From Sesamum alatum (Eukaryota; Streptophyta; Magnoliopsida; Lamiales; Pedaliaceae), in assembly GCA_034509735.1 (NCBI GenBank), contig JACGWO010000002.1:50031115-50095114 (forward strand): a DNA stretch of 64,000 bases. Reading direction: 5' to 3'. This document shows positions 34,709-46,122 of this stretch, in pieces (position 1 is the stretch's first letter; every line of letters begins with the position of its first letter). Position numbers and translations under genes: made by a program. The notes beneath the pieces are model-generated. The model did no database searches, was not told the origin of the DNA, and saw only the letters and a list, made by a program, of their open reading frames with translations.

Positions 34709-36346
34709 TGTTAAATTACATTTCACACCATGAAATTAATTGAATGGGCACTTATCATCTTGAAAAAAAAATTGCAATTCTCACTCTAGAAACTAATTTT
34801 TCTTTGCAAATTGAAATATTAACATTTTGCAGGCTAAAATATTGGTTGGGGTAAGGACATAATTGTTCTAAAAAGTGTCTTCAAGGTGCAAATTATGTAT
34901 TTAATAAATAATTAACTAACTTATCAGTAAGATAAAATATTAACTAAGAATTGAAATTCAAATACTAACTAACTTATCAGCATTATATATTTTTCTCTTG
35001 GATTGATGATGGTATCAAATATTATATATTAACTGGCTGACTTATCAATTGTTAACTAACTTATCGGAGTATTATATATTATTAATTCTATATATAAATT
35101 TAACGCAATATGGTGTGATATTTTGCATTAAAATTAAGTTCCGTGTAATTGGTTTTAGAAAATAATTATGACGTTTGGATTCACAATTTTGTAATAAATC
35201 AAATTCTGGCTAAATTCGGAACTAATTTTATCTTTAAGGTTAATTGAAAACTTAAAAAAAAAAAAATCATGGACAACATGGATAGTTAAATGAAAGCATA
35301 ATTGTTGTGCGATCTAAAGTTACAAATTATAAATTTTATCAAAATGTGATTTTGATAATAAAAAATTTATTTCAAAAGTGATTATTAAAAAATTGATCAA
35401 ATGTATAAAAATAAATGTCATATATTTTATGTATAATCAGTTTCATTCTATGTACAAAAGTATATGAGCTTTTAAAGTATTATATAGTACTTTTCTCTTT
35501 GGATTTATGGTATCGGTTTATTAATTTATTTTTTAATATTTGAATCACAATTATTACTTAGCATGTTATCTTATTGATAAGTTAGTTAATATTTTATTAA
35601 ATGAATATAATAAACTTAATTTTAATGCAAAATATAATGCCCTTTTTTTATTGTACTAGTCGTTGTTGCACGCGATCCTCGCGAGCATATAAAAAAGAAT
35701 TGTATGAGATGAAAAGAAAAAAAATTGTGAAAGAATAAAAAAAAAAGTTAATAAGAAAAAAGAAACATTGAGTGATGTGAGAGAAATGTGGAGTAGTGGG
35801 TTGAGAAAAAAAATAAAATTACTTTTTTGACCAATAATTTTTTTAAGAAAAAAAAAATAATTGAAGGGTAAATTTGGGCATTCAAAAATTGGTACGCCAA
35901 AAGGTTTGCTTTTATAATAGTATAGATAATTTTTTTAAGAAAAAAAAATGATTGAAGGGTAAATTTGGGCATTCAAAAATTGATACGCCAAAAGGTTTGC
36001 TTTTATAATAGTATAGATATAGAATAATGTATAATATTTGATAAGTTAGTTAGTTACTATATAATTTTTGATATCACAAATCCAAAGAGAAAAAAGTATA
36101 ATAATTTGATAAGTTAGTTATTTTGAATTCGAATTATTAGTTATATTTTATTAAATGTATGATTTGCACTTTGGAGACTTTTTTTTGGAACAATTATGTC
36201 CTTCCCCCAACCAATACTTTAGCCTGCAAAATGTCGATATTTCAATGTGCAAAGCAAAATTAGTTTCTAGGGTGTGAATTGTAATTTTTTCAGGATGGCA
36301 AGTGTTTATTTCAATTAATTCCAGGGTGCAAAATATAATTTAGCCA
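34709..36346. mobile_element. Long-TIR transposable element, 1.6 kb, hosting a Helitron
   Basis: Left arm (about 34709-34925) and right arm (about 36120-36346, inverted) match over 200 bp, sharing GAAATTAATTGA, CTAGAAACTAATTTT, ACATTTTGCAGGCTAAA, TATTGGTTGGGG and AAGGACATAATTGTTC. The arms continue inward with TAACTAACTTATC words. No transposase frame is visible. The Helitron-like unit at 35656-36017 lies between the arms. Target duplication not identified, so boundaries are approximate. Confidence 0.65.
35656..36017 (-). mobile_element. Non-autonomous Helitron with duplicated 5' end
   Basis: On the minus strand it starts TCTATACTATTATAAAAGC (36017 downward, after a host A) and ends with a GC-rich hairpin region (GCTCGCGAGGATCGCG) and GACTAG before a host T at 35655. 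A 91-bp unit including the 5' terminus is tandemly duplicated (35836-35926 and 35927-36017, nearly identical), so two Helitron 5' ends lie head to tail. No protein is encoded. Confidence 0.65.
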
Positions 36347-36369
36347 ATTATGCCTTAATTTGAACGGTC

Positions 36370-36620
36370 TCTTTTACGGAAAATTGCATTTTTTATATTT
36401 TTAGTCCTATTAGTTACGAAATTCTTACTTTTAATCATGTAACTTTCAAAAAGTTGTATTTTTGTCTCATGACACCTTTCCGTTTTATGTTTAACGGAAA
36501 ATGTCACATGATTGTTAAGTGAATGAGACCAAAGTACTACTTTTGAGAGTTATGAGATCAAAATCATAACAAATGGAGCCAAAAATGATAATTTCGTAAC
36601 CTATGAAGCAAATATGTAAA
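36370..36620. repeat. Imperfect inverted repeat
   Basis: The left arm (TTACGAAATTCTTACTTTTAATC, TGTAACTTTCAAAAAGT, TTGTCTCATG) and the right arm complement (TTACGAAATTATCATTTTTGGC, TAACTCTCAAAAGTAGT, TTGGTCTCATTC) mirror each other around about 36480. The wording resembles the TTTGGTCC-rich Mutator-like MITEs at 29631 and 31955. Confidence 0.5.
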
Positions 36621-36769
36621 TGACCTACTGATCACATGCTAAGTAACTCAGTTAAAATATCTAACGGGAAGGTATAACAAGACAAAAGTGTTACTTCTCT
36701 TTCACAGTGCAAGTTATTCAAATAGCAAAAAATAGGAAAATTAAAGTTAGTGGGAGGACGAAAATGTAA

Positions 36770-37170
36770 TTCGAACACGGCGTTGTTTATTCACAGAGTT
36801 CTTTTGTCAAACGGAAAAGAGCGGCGGCTCAACTTTACACCATCCGCCGCGCACGGCGGACGATCCTCGGCGGAGAACCCACAACAAGAAAAACCCTAAA
36901 TCCGTGTTTACTTTCCAGTTGGAAACAGAGAATTCCACTCACCAATAGGGCAATAGAGCGATGGGTATAGAGCAGCTTCTCGCTCGTAGCTTGAACAGTG
37001 TGCGGAATTTTACATAGCCCAGAATTAAAGCGTCCCCAACATCAAGGAGGTTGTCCACGGAGCTCATTTTATTGCCAAGAAAGTGGAAAGAAAAATACCG
37101 CAAGGACGCCGTTTGAGCTCTTCACTCAGCGTATCTCAATTTTGGTTGATTTAAATTTCAGGTTTTGACC
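36770..37170. other. GC-richer promoter-like patch without a supported gene
   Basis: Contains a CCGCCGCGCACGGCGG-type palindromic stretch near 36841-36860 and an AAACCCTAAA telo-box (about 36892-36901), a motif of translation-related plant promoters. Only very short frames follow: MGIEQLLARSLNSVRNFT from 36961 on plus, and a 41-codon frame opening MSSVDNLLDVGDALILG on minus. It may be the relic of a gene start or a non-coding RNA locus. I do not recognise a product. Confidence 0.35.
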
Positions 37171-37922
37171 TCTCCTCCTCTGATTTTTTCCCCAATCTCT
37201 GTTGGTTTTAGGGCTACACTGTGATTGTTTGATTGAATTGTATTTCTTGGATAGATATAATAAGTGATCGGATATGTGTAAGTGATTAATTGATGGAAAG
37301 ATGGTTGCTTTATCAATGAATTTGACTGGTTATTTACCCAGTTTTTCTCCCAGAAACAGAATTCCAAGAGTTGCAAATCATTAGTAATGTAGATAAATCA
37401 TGCTAAGTACAAAGATTTGAGTTTAGTTTGATAGTAATCAAATCAAATCAAACACGAGACAAACTCGAGCAGTTCGATATTTTCAGGCATAAATTTGTCA
37501 TTGTTTATTAATTGAATTGAGTTCGAGTCGAAATTGAGCTTAAGGAAAGAAAATTATATTCAAGTTTGATTTGTCAAATTTAAGAGAATAAGAGATCTTA
37601 TGATTGTAAGAAATCAAAGAGCTAATGATAATGTTAAACCTGTGGATAGCCATTTCCTGTGGCCTTTCTCTAGGGACATATATTGTCCCATGTAGTATAC
37701 AAGACTGTACAATGAGATTATGTACTTATTTTACATGTAATAGAAACAAGGGAATCAACATTTCTTCCCATCACAACACCAACCATGAATGACTTAAAAA
37801 ACATCTTCTATCAACACCTCGAACACAAAATCTTTACCACTCGATTTCATATCGACTGTGGCTACTCATCTGAGCCGAATATCTAGCACACGAAGAACTC
37901 AGGAAACAATTGTAAAGCAAAA
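37171..37922. other. 3' flank of the glycerol-3-phosphate transporter gene
   Basis: Includes the transporter's 3' UTR near 37740-37922. No further gene is visible. Confidence 0.45.
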
Positions 37923-39636
37923 TCATGCTTCCGGCAGAGGCGGCCTTGACGTAGGAAGTTCTTGTGTGCCCGGCCCTTGAATCTTTGCAGCCACCTCTGC
38001 CACAACAAGTCTTGTTAGAAGCAAACCAGCTATAAGCGCTGAAACCATTAGCATTGTGAATACTGCATTCCAGCTCTTGGCTGAAATGTAGCCTGTTAGT
38101 AGAGGGCCGATGGCTGCTCCAATCGAGCCTGTTCCATCTATTATAGCAGTAACAGTGGCTAATGCCCGTGAATTGCCTTTTAACGAGCTGTGTGTTCCCA
38201 GGTCGGCTGAAACTGCTGTTGTTATAAGAGCATAAGGTCCGTTCACAAACATCCCAGTGACCAGCATGAGTGTGATGTTTATGGTCATTGATATGTGCCC
38301 GTAGCTTCTGTACAGAAAGAGAGCTGGGATAGCACAGTACATGAAGCTTGCTGCCGTTATGGCTCTTGCTTCTAGACGATCAGAAATGTGGCCTGCCAGG
38401 ATCCCTCCGACCACCCCTCCAACATCAAACATTGTCGACAAGTTTCCAGATTCCTCATCCGTCAGGTACCTCCCCTCTATAACTGCAGGTGTCACAGTGA
38501 AATGGAATGAGTTTGAGAGAGACAATGCCGTGTTAGTAAGTAGACAAGGGGGATATTGTCGGTACTTAGACAAACTCCCACAGAGGTCATTGTAATTAGC
38601 TCAAGAACTATGTTTAGGAGACTCATTTACCTGTGTGGCTAATGTAGAAAGGAAGCCAGTATAGGAAAGTATATGCCACCAATTTAGCAAAGAAAAGGCA
38701 AAGAGCAAAAGGGGCAACCCCAGGAATACCCCAAGCCTGTAGGAATCCCACAGCATCCTTAGCATCAGCCTCTGTTTCCAACAAAGGTTGTCTTATTTCT
38801 TCCTGCACTTTCTTGGAAGAGCTCAATTCATCATCTTCCACAACAGCTCCAACTGATTCAGGACTAACCGGTAATAGGAAGAACAGCACCATGCCAACAA
38901 AAGCAATGCCTAAACCAGGAGCAACCATGGACCAACCCCACCCGTACTTCAACAATATCGAAGCCGCCACAGAACCTATAATGTTACCAAGAGATGTATG
39001 AGAGTTCCAAACACCCATTATAAGTCCTCTCTTCTTCTTACCGAACCAATTTCCAACAACCGCGACCACAGACGGCCACCCAGTGGATTGGAACAATCCG
39101 GCAAGCATTTGAACTACTAGGTAGTAAGAAAAGATATGGATGTTTGCCCAGTATCCAACTCCAAACAGGGCAGTAAACAAGCCCGTTCCAACCATTCCTA
39201 CGAAAAGAAATACCCTAAGATCAACTCTGTCGCCAACATGGCCGGAGAAGAACATCCCCACTGCATACACGAATAGGAACGCCACATCAAGCTCACCGAG
39301 CAGTTCTGTCCCATCTGGACCGTTAAATGGTGACCAGCCGGCTCCAAGAACCGATGAATTCTTGGTGCTTTCAAACGGCTGGTGAGAATAAGCCCTTCTC
39401 CATGAGAAGGGGGCGTTTGTGTCCGGGCCTGGCGACTGCGGATCAAGAGCACTTTTGACAATGCTTGTGGTTTTTCGGGTCGTATGGTAGGCCAAGTAGG
39501 CGAAATACGTTACAATTAGGACAAGGGCTTGATATGTCTTGTAAGAAATGGCAGATCCTTTTATGTACTCTACGAATCGGATTCCTGATGGCTTCCGGTC
39601 GTTTATTTCCAGGGCTTGTTCGCCGGTGGATCCCAT
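37923..39636 (-). CDS. G3Pp: Glycerol-3-phosphate transporter (SLC37-type MFS)
   Basis: Two exons on the minus strand: 39636-38631 (1006 bp) and 38482-37923 (560 bp), GT-AG intron of 148 bp, 521 aa. It is a major facilitator with about 12 membrane segments, of the organophosphate:phosphate antiporter/SLC37 group. Plant members are annotated as putative glycerol-3-phosphate transporters (G3Pp) and several respond to phosphate starvation. Landmarks are [18 protein letters not shown] near residue 48, the first-half loop [42 protein letters not shown], a charged central loop ([19 protein letters not shown]) and the second-half [21 protein letters not shown]. Length and the central loop fit the family. 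The exact paralog number cannot be assigned. I saw no P1BS (GNATATNC) box close upstream. Confidence 0.92.
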
Positions 39637-40500
39637 TATGGATTGAAGGCAACTTCTGCGTTATATAGAACAAAGAATTTCAACCTGAAACCGCAGGAAA
39701 GTAACTGTAGGTGAGGTGAAATGGAACATCAAACGAGTTGGAGTCGAGGAAGCATAATATATAAGACAAATAGGGATGACTAGATTTTTGAATTCTCCGA
39801 AATCCCATTGCCACAAAAAGGAAAAATTTATGTTCAAGGAGAATTGTTCAGTCGCTTTTACTCAAATTCTTACATTGCACACATACACGCAGAGAACAGG
39901 AATCAGACAACTAACGCCAATCTTAAACCCAAAAAACACCTTCCTCTTAGAACTCAAACAAGAAACAGTAATTAATCAGACCCAAAAAAACCTGTTGTTT
40001 AAGACTGTTGTAAGATGATCATCAGCCTGAAAACTGATGCTTGAAACATACTTTTTCTTCAGTGTGCAGAAGACTATGGATTTCTAAATAACATCACAAG
40101 GACAACATGAAATTCCAAGAACTAGAAAGATTAATAATAATCACACCTTTGATTGGTTGAGGTTGAAAGAATTTGTCTCAGGTATTTATGTCTGTCTCCG
40201 CCTGAAAATCTTTTGTTGGGTTTGATTCTTTGTCTGCTGTGCTGTGCTGTGCTGAGTTGCGTTGCTTAAGGAACAAACATCCCGTGACGTTTCTGTGAAG
40301 AAGATGATGAATAGTGAGAGTGACGATTGCAAGAGGAGGAGGTTTCCGTTTCAGTTTCAATTTCAGTTTCAGTTTCAGTTTGTGTTTGTGTTTCACTTAA
40401 AAGCGGGTGGTGGTGGTGAGGTGGGGCTACTGCTTCTACTACATTCCCCAAACTGCCCCTCTATTACCTTTTTGGCTCGGTTTCATATTATTTGATTTTA
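39637..40500. other. 5' region of the transporter gene
   Basis: Likely holds a 5' UTR and possibly a UTR intron (a donor-like CAG|GTATTT lies on the minus strand near 40180). A run of TTTCAGTTTCA-like hexamer repeats occurs at about 40346-40395. No separate gene is supported. Confidence 0.4.
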
Positions 40501-41007
40501 CAGCAAATTATATCGACGCTCTTGAAGTTAGGTCTATATACACAAATAATTCATATTTTTTACTAAGTTAGGTTCGAATCCCCTGTATAAGATGATTTGT
40601 TTCTACTGAATCGTATGTTTATTTGTGATATTGTTTCTACTGTATAGTAGATTCATTTGTTGTTGTAATAGTAAGATATTAATTTGTGATATTGTCGATA
40701 TGATTATTGTATTTATCTCTGTTCAATATTGATACTGTCAAAACTGATTGTAATCGTTTTATTTCAATTAATAAAAATCATCGCTTCCAATTCAAAAAAA
40801 AAAAAAAAACTAAATGATAAATACACCCTTTGAAGTTGTAGGTGTAATTACAATTACACCCCTATTAAACGGTAAAAATTTACACAAACATTCCCTGATG
40901 AATATTATACTAACACCCTCAAGGGGTGTGCCTGTAATTTTGCTAAAAATATGAGGTGTTTGTGTATTTGGACTTAATATTAGGAGAGTGTCGGTGTAAT
41001 TACACCC
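40501..41007. mobile_element. MITE of the 16874 family, split by a SINE
   Basis: The left end (AGCAAATTATATCGACGCTC, GAAGTTAGGTC, ACACAAATAATTC) and the right end complement (GGGTGTAATTACACCGACAC, TAATATTAAGTCC, ACACAAACACC) are inverted repeats similar to the MITE at 16874-17130. Flanks are TTGATTTTA (40492-40500) and TTAATTTTA (41008-41016), an 8/9 match to a 9-bp duplication. The block 40567-40808 is a later SINE insertion. Confidence 0.7.
40567..40808 (+). mobile_element. 5'-truncated SINE inside the MITE
   Basis: Begins at the B box (GTTAGGTTCGAATCCCC) and runs to the same 3' tail as the SINE at 24419 (TTTTATTTCAATTAATAAAA, CATCGCTTCCAATTC), then a poly(A) run to 40808. ACTAA flanks both sides (40562-40566 and 40809-40813), a short target duplication. 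The A-box head is missing. Confidence 0.7.
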
Positions 41008-41559
41008 TTAATTTTATTCTCAAAAAGTGCATGTTATGAAATTTGAATTATTTCTCTCTGCATTATATTAATTTTGTATTACTTTTTCAAATACGAAATA
41101 ACTTTATTACGAGATTTGGGATAAATCTTGAATAAGTTACACCCATTTAAGTAAACTCTTTAAAAATATAAAGTATAAAGGTCAACATATAGTGGATTAG
41201 ACTTTTAAACTAGACCTTCAAAATTTTCGAAATTCATTTTCTCAATCTTATTTTTCTTTAAAAAATAAAGAAGAAGTGATATATAGTTGGAATTGGATGT
41301 GCAAAGCAATAGATGAACGATCCGGCGCCTTTTATTTGTATTAAAATTGTCAAAGAACGATTCTATTATAAGATATCGAGTGTTTTCTCCTCAGCTGTAA
41401 TTAGAGATGTGATAAGATGATCTAATTGTAACCATTAATTAAGAATAAGAATACATAATATTATGTCCCTCTCAATCAACATTTAGACTTTATATATAAT
41501 AATATAAATGAAAAGTTTGGCAATTGTTTAAATAACCAATTCCATGTCAATTGTCAAAC

Positions 41560-42060
41560 AATGTTATAGTTACACGATGTCCATGTACCGCGTCCGACTC
41601 CGACCATTAAACAAATCTTTGTCTTAAACATTTGGCGTGCCATCATCATTATTATTCTTGGAAAATGTAAATTTTCATATAACTGTAATAAAAGGGGTAC
41701 AAGTACAACAAGGTGAGAAGACAACAACACGGCCGTGTACTGCAGAATACAGCCGTGTTGCACACTATTTGGCGTGACAAAACCTCACCTAACCTAACAC
41801 GACCGTGTTCTGGAGACTACACGGCCGTGTGGCACACTGTTCCCACGTAATTTTCCAGACCCTATAAGTAGCAATGACCTGCAAGGAGGGGGTTTGGGGG
41901 TGCTAAGTAACCGATTCCTGATCTGGTCTACAACGATGCCAACAAGTACCTCAGGACGACGAAAGAGCTGCTGGAACCGCCGCATAATTAGTACCACTAT
42001 TGTGACGATAACTCAAGTAACAATATAACAACAAGGACGCGATTTCCTGAATTTTTTTTT
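41560..42060. repeat. Retroelement-like fragment with ACACGGCCGTGT palindromes
   Basis: A unit with AACACGRCCGTGT ... CACRGCCGTGT ... GCACACT occurs twice in tandem (about 41726-41795 and 41796-41845), containing two copies of the 12-bp palindrome ACACGGCCGTGT (41727-41738, 41819-41830). A TATA-like CCTATAAGTAGC at 41861 is followed by GC-richer sequence. The combination resembles an LTR or retrotransposon 3' region, but no LTR pair, polymerase frame or target duplication is visible. Confidence 0.4.
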
Positions 42061-43109
42061 CTCTTTTTTCTGATGAGATAAGAGTATGACTTTCGTTATA
42101 GATCACCATTTATTGCCACCTTTTTTTCCTGAAATAATTTAAACAGTCGTTCTCAGGAGCTGCGCGGGAGTGAAAGGTATGTATGCTTTAATTTGGGGAT
42201 GTAATGTCTGTTTCTATTTAATTGATTTTCAGGCCTATAATGAACCCTAACTATATTTGGTGGTCTACTTTTTTCAGTATTATATAAGCAATATCTTTTA
42301 ACCTACCAACAACAATTTTGAGGCAAAAAATTAAGCAATATAAACATACTACTATTATAAAAATAGATTATACATCCATATTCACAGGTTCGAACTTACA
42401 TTTTTTTGGTCGTGAAATCTCTAACATTTGACTAGTATTATTGGTTACTTTTTCAGAACGTGGACTCTTCCAGTTATCCATCCCACTTCGCGTCGAGAGA
42501 ATAAGTTCCACGAGACGCATTCGCAACTAATTTCCGACCTTTCCATCGCCAAAATATTCGAATATTACCAAAGCATATTTGTTTGCGTGCTAGACTGTAT
42601 GTTGTTGGACTACGTGTTAAAAGGATATGTATATATTAATAAATTAAACTTGATTATTTCAAATGAATCATACCACAAAGATCGTTAATTACACTTGTGA
42701 CATACTTGATTAATCTCCTTCTGGTCTGCATCCCGATCAGACAATGTCATGATATTACAGTGGACCATTCTATAAACATCATAAATTATATTTTAGCAAA
42801 TTGAAATCCACAAATCGCAACGTGCATGTCTACGCCTACCCACTAGAACGATGTCCGACAAACCTACTCATTTTGAACCCAACACATTCAGACCCATCCC
42901 ACTGTTAAAAACTCCAGGCCCATCTTACTTAAGCCCATGCGCGTCTTAACCACATAAATTCGACTGATCTAAAAAACAGACAACTTAAGAAGCTGCATCA
43001 ACAAGATATTACATATGCTCAAAACTGAACGCAGAAGACAAGAAACAGGCAAATCTCTCTTATTTTATTGACAGTTTCATTTCATCACCTGTCTCTGGGA
43101 CACTACCAT
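42061..43109. other. Intergenic DNA downstream of the small heat-shock gene
   Basis: Several GGCCCA/TGGGCC-like words lie at 42870-42945. No coding frame is convincing. Confidence 0.45.
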
Positions 43110-44286
43110 TCACTCAACATTAACATGGAAGACATCACTCCTCTCCTCCTCCTTAATCTTGGGCACAAACACTTTGAGAACACCATTTTTCATCTCAGCC
43201 TTGATCTCATTGGTTTTGTAGAGTTTCTCCGGGAGATCAATCCTACTCGTGAACCTCCTTCCATGCTCCTCTTCCTCGAATTCCTTCTGGCCTTCACCTT
43301 TAATGATCAAAGTGTTCTGCTCCACTGAGACTTTTACATCCTCCTTGCCTAATCCAGGCATATCCATGCGCAGGTGGAGACCGTCTGCAGTTTCCCTGGC
43401 ATCCCAGTTACGGCGAATGCTGGAAGTGACAGGGGATTCCATGAATTGGTCCATCATGTTCAAGATTTGACTAAGGCTGCTCCTGGTGGAGAACGGATCA
43501 AACACCCCTGCGTATTATGCAAATGCATTTGTTAACGAAATCACTCTAAAGAAATTATCTCAGATAACAGTTATTTACCGCAATATTCAAACAAACGCAT
43601 AAACGACCTTCTAAATTAGAATATCAGTAACTACCACATCGATTATTGCACTACAGAAGTATTGAGATGGTAGACATTTGCACAGACAGATCTAAGTCCA
43701 TAAAAAAATATCAGAAACACGAAAATCATAAAAAAAAAATGTTGCACAAACCAAATGAACCAAGCAGAACAGAGAAACAAAAAAAAGCAAAAAAAAAAAA
43801 TAGCACAATGATCACATGCAATTACACGAAACGGATTATTGCACTACAGACCTTAGTAGTGAGATGGTAGGCATTTGCACGGACAGATCTAGGTCCGTAA
43901 AAAAATTATCAGAAACACGATATCAATAAAAAATGTTGGACAAATCAAATGAAGCTAGCAGAACAGAGAAGGAAAAAAAAAAAAAAAAAAAAAGCTGCAC
44001 AATCACCACATGCAATTGCATACGGAACAGCCAGTGAACATAAACAGCAAGCGCACATTCAAACAGAGTATAGACTGCGAGGACAACTACCTGCGAAGGG
44101 AGAAAAGACGCGACGATCAGGACGGCGATCGACGTCCACATCGCGGTCGTCACTGTCATACTCGCGAACGGCGTTGCTGTTGAAGAGCCGGAAGGAAGCT
44201 GGCTGAGCTACAGCGCGCGCCGGATGGAACGACCTGGCGAAGAGGTTGGAGGAGAGCAGCTTCTTCAGAGCGAGAGAGGACGCCAT
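43110..44286 (-). CDS. HSP23: Mitochondrial small heat-shock protein (HSP20, about 23 kDa)
   Basis: Two exons on the minus strand: 44286-44091 (196 bp) and 43507-43110 (398 bp), 197 aa. Residues 1 to about 40 are Arg/Ser/Leu-rich without acidic residues (MASSLALKKLLSSNLFARSF...AREYDSDD boundary near 40), a typical mitochondrial presequence. The middle carries DPFSTRSSLSQILNMMDQF, characteristic of organellar sHSPs. The alpha-crystallin domain (about 98-185) holds MDMPGLGKEDVKVSVEQNTL and the closing NGVLKVFVPK. It would be an oligomeric ATP-independent chaperone in the mitochondrial matrix. A chloroplast sHSP would have the Met-rich amphipathic region, which is absent. The single intron near the presequence border fits the mitochondrial class. 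Confidence 0.92.
43641..44025. repeat. 193-bp direct tandem duplication in the HSP intron
   Basis: Unit 1 (43641-43833) and unit 2 (43834-44025) both start GATTATTGCACTACAG. They share GAGATGGTAG, CATTTGCAC, GACAGATCTA, ATCAGAAACACGA, AGCAGAACAGAGAA, an A-run and CACATGCAATT in order, with scattered differences. Confidence 0.85.
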
Positions 44287-44407
44287 TTCCAGTTACGACG
44301 TGTGATCGAAAGCTTGGAGAAGACGAAAGCGGTGAGATTTTGCGAGGGTTTAAGCGAATACAGCGCGTGGATTGCGAGTGAGATGGGGGGAGTGGGGCAC
44401 AAGCGGC

Positions 44408-44414
44408 ATTTATA
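44408..44414 (-). promoter_or_regulatory. TATA box of the heat-shock gene
   Basis: TATAAAT on the gene strand, about 122-128 bp upstream of the ATG, the right range for a plant leader. Confidence 0.65.
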
Positions 44415-44480
44415 GCGAGGAGGAGCAGTGTGTAGAAGCTACGCGAGTGGGATTATGGAACAGAATGATCGAGAAGACGA

Positions 44481-44493
44481 GAAGGTTCGCGAG
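44481..44493 (-). promoter_or_regulatory. Heat-shock element
   Basis: The plus strand reads GAAGGTTCGCGAG, i.e. three alternating units GAA-nn-TTC-nn-GAG, an HSF trimer site with one mismatch. It lies about 67 bp upstream of the TATA box. More GAA/TTC half sites (AGAAGACGAGAAGG) are adjacent. Confidence 0.6.
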
Positions 44494-44499
44494 AAAGAC

Positions 44500-46122
44500 A
44501 GAGTGACTTTTTGCCCAAGGAAACATGGATTGGGCTGGGCTGCTGTTATGGGCCAACATATTGGGCCTCGATCCATTTGGTTTCGGATTTGGAAAATACA
44601 GAATGGGTTTTGAAATTGGGCAGTAACTTTTATGGGACGCCAATGGGAATGGGTTTGAGGCGAATTCTTCTCACCTCATTAAGAAAATCCCGGATTTGGA
44701 CCTGATTTTGTTGAAATAAGCTTTAAATTTTTTTTAATTTTACATTGTTTCCAATATTTAGCTATTTCATGTTTTTCAGTAATGACCTCATTTTATTGTC
44801 AGTTTATTATAGTATTCATTATATGACCTATGGACTTTTAATATTCATTTTATGGCCCTTTTATTGTGATTTATGATAATATTTATTTTCAATTTATAAT
44901 ATGAATTAATAGGGCCATTATTTCACATAACGATTATATTTTCTATCTATACAAAAAGATCATTTGAGGTGTTTGGAGAAATATTTTATACTCCACATTT
45001 AACCAGTCATAGTAAGTGCATGTTTCAGCCCAACAGTTATAAATTTGACTCATGGACTTTCAATAGAGAATTATATTAAGAGATTTGTCGGACCAAACCT
45101 ACCCCACAACAAATATAATTACATGCACTTACTATGACTGGTGACTGGTCTCTCTGTTAACTGAACTCAAATCACATGAAAAAAGTCTAACCAAATTCCA
45201 GAGAAATTCAAATCGGGTTAGAATCTAATCCCTTGACTATATTACAATTATTGGCCATAAGCGATGATTAGGGAAATCATCAATTGGTATTCAATCATAC
45301 TCATGAGATGAAATAATTCTATCAAACATATTACTAAAATAATTCACAATTTTGTGCCACAGTAACTCCGTTAGCATAGCTTGCACATTTTAATGTATGT
45401 GCGTAAGTTTATTTATTTATTTATTTAAATTAGTATGAGGGGAACTTCTTATGCCACCCAATTATTTTCAATGTAAATTACAATAATTTTTTCTAATATT
45501 TGACATAATCATTGTGGCCTTACATAAAGAAACTTATCCTTATCCTTTAGAACTAACTCATATGAGCTTACATGAACACTGATCACAACGGTCATGTTTA
45601 CCAGTGGATATTGGGTCGGATATCCTACGCAATTCGGACCCAATATTTTGTTTACTAACTTTTCGGCCAGCTCATGACAGAATGGTCTGGCCCGTTACTA
45701 ATGGGAGCAGTGTCCCTCGCAAATGGGGCAATCTAGCGACGTCGCCCAGACAAAAAAAGGAGGGCGGTGGAGCCAGCCGTCAGCCCCTGTTTTTTAAAAA
45801 AATAAAAAAATAACTTGTTAATTAACTTAATTATATTCATTAAATATATACTTTAATTAATTAAAAATAGATTTAATTAATTATAATAATTATTAGATAT
45901 TTAATCAATCTTTTTGCCTACAATATATATTGGAAATAATTTATAAAAATATTTAAATTAAATCATAAATATTAGTATAAATGTAGGATAAACATGATAG
46001 TTGATTGATAGATAAAAATGATGTGAAAAGAAATAAATAATTATATTATTATAGATATTTAAAGACATAATTCACATTTCTAATTTTCGTATTACAGTAT
46101 CATTGACTTTCTTTTTTATATT
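44500..46122. other. Intergenic DNA
   Basis: Mostly AT-rich. A GC-richer patch at 45600-45790 (GTCGCCCAGAC, GGGCGGTGGAGCC) has no recognisable product and may be transposon-derived. A perfect 22-bp inverted repeat is listed separately. Confidence 0.45.
45002..45142. repeat. Perfect 22-bp inverted repeat with 97-nt spacer
   Basis: 45002-45023 (ACCAGTCATAGTAAGTGCAT...) is the exact reverse complement of 45121-45142. The pairing does not extend far on either side. It could be a MITE relic or a hairpin transcript. Confidence 0.75.

Noticed and set aside
41700..41845. Possible CRISPR-like repeated palindromes
   Set aside because: Only two to four irregular units without equal spacers, in a plant genome; retroelement origin is more likely.
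44410..44643. A 77-codon minus-strand frame upstream of the heat-shock gene
   Set aside because: It covers the TATA box and heat-shock element, so it is promoter sequence.
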